A stretch of DNA of 6,751 bases, from positions 532 through 7,282 of the forward strand of contig VYEH01000422.1 of assembly GCA_009843005.1 (NCBI GenBank). Direction: 5' to 3'. Position 1 is the stretch's first letter, and every line of letters begins with the position of its first letter. The translations under genes were made by a program, and so were the position numbers. Of the stretch, positions 4,824-6,751 are shown piece by piece. Below the pieces are notes generated by a model. That model worked only from the letters and a program-made list of their open reading frames with translations. It was not told the DNA's origin and made no database searches. This DNA is from Pseudomonadota bacterium. GTDB taxonomy: Bacteria; Pseudomonadota; Gammaproteobacteria; Steroidobacterales; Rariloculaceae.

Positions 4824-6751
4824 GGCCTCTTGAGTCCGAAGAAGTTGGCGACCTCCTGGCCGTCGCCGGTCACTGCGAGCATGTCCGGGCCCGCCTGCGG
4901 CGCGGCCAGCAGCAATTCTTCGCCGGCGGCGAGGTCGCAGACCGCCTCGTCCTCGCCGACGAATTCCAGCCGTTCGCCGTTGGCGGGCGCGGCCGCCGCG
5001 AGGCGTGCAAGGCCCTCCGCCTTCACGCGGCAGGGCGCGCCGGCCAGGCTACCGATGTGCAGTCGCACCAGTTCGCCCGCGCTGCGCTCGGCGCTGACCA
5101 GGAAGGCGCCCTCGCCCCGCAGGCTCGCGAAGGCAACATCCTCCCAGTGGCCGGGCACGGCGGGGAAGACTCGCAGCTTGCCGCCCCAGCTCTGCAGCAG
5201 CATGTCGTTGAGGCTGACGGCTCCGGCCAGCGAGACCTCCTGGGTCATGCCGCTGACGGAGTGGGCATAGTAGTGCGTGTTGCCCCGGGAGATGTCGGCG
5301 CCGCCGTAGGTGTCGACGAAGGCGTCGAGATAGGCCCAGGCCTGCCCGGCATCGCCCATGGCAGCGTACATGGACGCTGCGCTGGTAAACGAGTACCCCG
5401 CCACTGCCACCTCGCTGTGGGAGGCGCGGATGTCCTCGACGTAGCTCAGCCAGAAATCCACCGATCGGCGGATCCTCTCAAGTCCCCCGGGCTGCTCGAC
5501 ATGGACGTCGTAGAAGGGGTAGATCATCATCAGGTGGGAGAAGTGCCGGTGCGGGGCCTCGAGCTTCACCCCGGCGCCGATGGTGTAGCCTTCCACCGCA
5601 TTGTAGGGATAGTCGACCAGCCGCGCGGCCATGTCCCGCCATTCGCGAATCCGCCCGTCGCTGACGCCATCGGCATCCTGCGCGTGCTCCAGAAGCACCC
5701 CCAGGGCCCACTTCAGTACGGTCAGATCGTAGTTTGCATTCGGGGCGTACTCGTATTCCGGCGAATACATCGCCGGAAGGTGCAGTCGAGCGTCTTCACC
5801 TTCCCTTATCACCTGCTGGTAGAGCTCCACCCCCCCGGCCAGCAGCGGATAGACGATTTCCCTCAGCAGTGTCTCATCCATCGTGTAGCGGTGGATCAGC
5901 CAGAGGTTGTGGCAGAGCCAGAGGAAGTTGCCGAAGGTGGCCCGGTGGAAGACCGCCGGATAGGGCTGGTCGCGCCTGAACGCCTCGGGCATGTCCTCGT
6001 ACAGCACCACGGAACTCTCGCCCGGGCCCGGCGGGATGAAGTCGGGGGTGGTTCGCCCCGTCAGCGCGTAGCCGCCTTCGTAGGGACCGGCCATGGCAGC
6101 AAAGCGTTGCCGGTTGCCGTCCACCGAACGAATCAGCGGCTCGGCCAGTTCCGGCGCGTTGCCCGTGTTCAGCAGCCAGTAGGCAAGCTGTATGTTGAGG
6201 TTGGTCCAGAGGGCCGGCCAGGGTGAGCGCGGGTCGAACCACGTCGCCTGCAGGTCGATGAGGTTGCCGCCGGGGCGTGTGGCGCCGCGGACCTTGTAGT
6301 ACTGGATGTAGTAGAACGACTCCAGTTTCTTCTCGGGAATGGACACGAACCGCCGGCTCATGAACTCGTTCCAGACCTCGATGTGCCGGTCGAGCCGCGA
6401 CTCAACCCGCAAGGCGCGAGCCGCCTCAAGGGTCGTCAGCGCCGTATCGCGGGTGTCGATCCCCCGGTTGCGGTTATAGGCGATGGTGGCGTTGAGGACG
6501 GTCCACTCCGCCTCGCCGGCTTCGTCCCAGGCCACGGTGATGTCGCCCGCGGGCTGCCCGGCCTCGGTATAGGCCAGGCTGAAGAACCAGGCGCCCCGCT
6601 CACGGCCGGCGGCCGGCGGGGCGGTCTCGAACGGGCCCACGAAATACGGCCCTACGTTGCGCCCGAGGTTGGTGGGCTGCGGGTCGGCATCGCCTTCGAA
6701 ACGCCACTCGGCAGTGGCCGAACCGGTGTTGCGGGTCAGCACCGTGAGCAC
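4820..6751 (-). CDS. GH95-like glycoside hydrolase (alpha-L-fucosidase/alpha-L-galactosidase fold), N-terminus beyond the window
   Basis: The frame is open to the right edge, leaving 643 C-terminal residues; positions below count from that edge. The first codon shown is an internal GTG inside a beta-strand, not a start. GH95 enzymes are usually about 750-800 residues, so the signal peptide and part of the N-terminal beta domain are missing. The (alpha/alpha)6 catalytic domain runs from about 115 to 520. Family landmarks are ESFYYIQYYK (144-153), LWTNLNIQLAYW with the Asn pair N184/N186 (known in GH95 to help activate water), SPE with putative general acid E332, HRHFSH (401-406) and MLLQSWGGKLRVFPAVPG (517-534). 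The C-terminal beta domain follows. GH95 enzymes are inverting exo-enzymes that remove terminal alpha-1,2-L-fucose or alpha-L-galactose. Where classical members have an Asp-Gly-Asn-Phe-Gly motif, this one has TQEVSLAG, so specificity may differ. The gene ends in an ATGA overlap with a sulfatase, so the two are very likely co-translated. Confidence 0.83.
   Translation of the reverse strand: MLTVLTRNTGSATAEWRFEGDADPQPTNLGRNVGPYFVGPFETAPPAAGRERGAWFFSLAYTEAGQPAGDITVAWDEAGEAEWTVLNATIAYNRNRGIDTRDTALTTLEAARALRVESRLDRHIEVWNEFMSRRFVSIPEKKLESFYYIQYYKVRGATRPGGNLIDLQATWFDPRSPWPALWTNLNIQLAYWLLNTGNAPELAEPLIRSVDGNRQRFAAMAGPYEGGYALTGRTTPDFIPPGPGESSVVLYEDMPEAFRRDQPYPAVFHRATFGNFLWLCHNLWLIHRYTMDETLLREIVYPLLAGGVELYQQVIREGEDARLHLPAMYSPEYEYAPNANYDLTVLKWALGVLLEHAQDADGVSDGRIREWRDMAARLVDYPYNAVEGYTIGAGVKLEAPHRHFSHLMMIYPFYDVHVEQPGGLERIRRSVDFWLSYVEDIRASHSEVAVAGYSFTSAASMYAAMGDAGQAWAYLDAFVDTYGGADISRGNTHYYAHSVSGMTQEVSLAGAVSLNDMLLQSWGGKLRVFPAVPGHWEDVAFASLRGEGAFLVSAERSAGELVRLHIGSLAGAPCRVKAEGLARLAAAAPANGERLEFVGEDEAVCDLAAGEELLLAAPQAGPDMLAVTGDGQEVANFFGLKRP
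4826..4831 (-). promoter_or_regulatory. Shine-Dalgarno-like AAGAGG ahead of the third sulfatase
   Basis: On the minus strand AAGAGG lies inside the last codons of the GH95-like gene. It is 2 bases from ATG 4823, which is too close for normal initiation, and 8 bases from the in-frame ATG at 4817, which is ideal. It therefore favours Met3 as the main start, unless translation restarts at the overlapping ATGA by coupling. Both starts give the same signal peptide core. Confidence 0.45.

Noticed and set aside
3702..5270. 522-codon plus-strand frame across the sulfatase/GH95 junction
   Set aside because: It is antisense to two well-supported genes and crosses their boundary; the translation shows no family motifs.
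4799..6226. 475-codon plus-strand frame opposite the GH95-like gene
   Set aside because: Antisense shadow created by third-position GC bias. The minus-strand frame carries the conserved GH95 landmarks.
1..6751. RNA genes, CRISPR arrays, insertion sequences, attachment sites, riboswitches
   Set aside because: The window is coding almost end to end, with gaps of 29 and 35 bases. No repeated spacers, inverted terminal repeats, transposase motifs or tRNA-like folds were seen.

Overview
The window is GC-rich and densely coded. Five protein genes cover nearly all of it, two of them cut by the window edges. The base composition, the very short intergenic gaps and the Ala-x-Ala-Gln ends of the signal peptides fit a GC-rich Gram-negative bacterium. 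A marine or environmental member of the Pseudomonadota is my best guess, but no taxonomic marker is present, so this is weak inference.

Layout, left to right. Positions 1-413 (+) are the 3' end of a pyridoxamine 5'-phosphate oxidase-family (FMN split-barrel) gene. After 29 bases come two plus-strand S1-type sulfatases, at 443-1816 and 1801-3240, which overlap by 16 bases. A 35-base gap separates their end from a converging minus-strand pair. That pair is transcribed from right to left: a GH95-like glycoside hydrolase (4820-6751, its N-terminus beyond the right edge), then a third S1 sulfatase (3276-4823), joined by a 4-base ATGA stop/start overlap. No gap exceeds 35 bases. I see no RNA gene, CRISPR array, insertion sequence or long repeat.

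How the genes work together (inference from families and context). All three sulfatases carry Cys-type formylglycine motifs (CTPSR, CSPSR, CGPSR) and Sec-type signal peptides, so they probably act in the periplasm or at the cell surface. The GH95-like enzyme belongs to a fold known mainly for inverting alpha-1,2-L-fucosidases and alpha-L-galactosidases. Together they look like part of a polysaccharide-utilisation locus for a sulfated glycan, plausibly a fucose- or galactose-containing sulfated polysaccharide from algae or animal mucins. Three sequence-distinct sulfatases suggest removal of sulfate from different positions. No transporter, regulator or formylglycine-generating enzyme is visible, so the locus probably continues to the right and depends on a maturase encoded elsewhere. 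The PNPOx-like gene looks like the flank of the locus rather than part of it.
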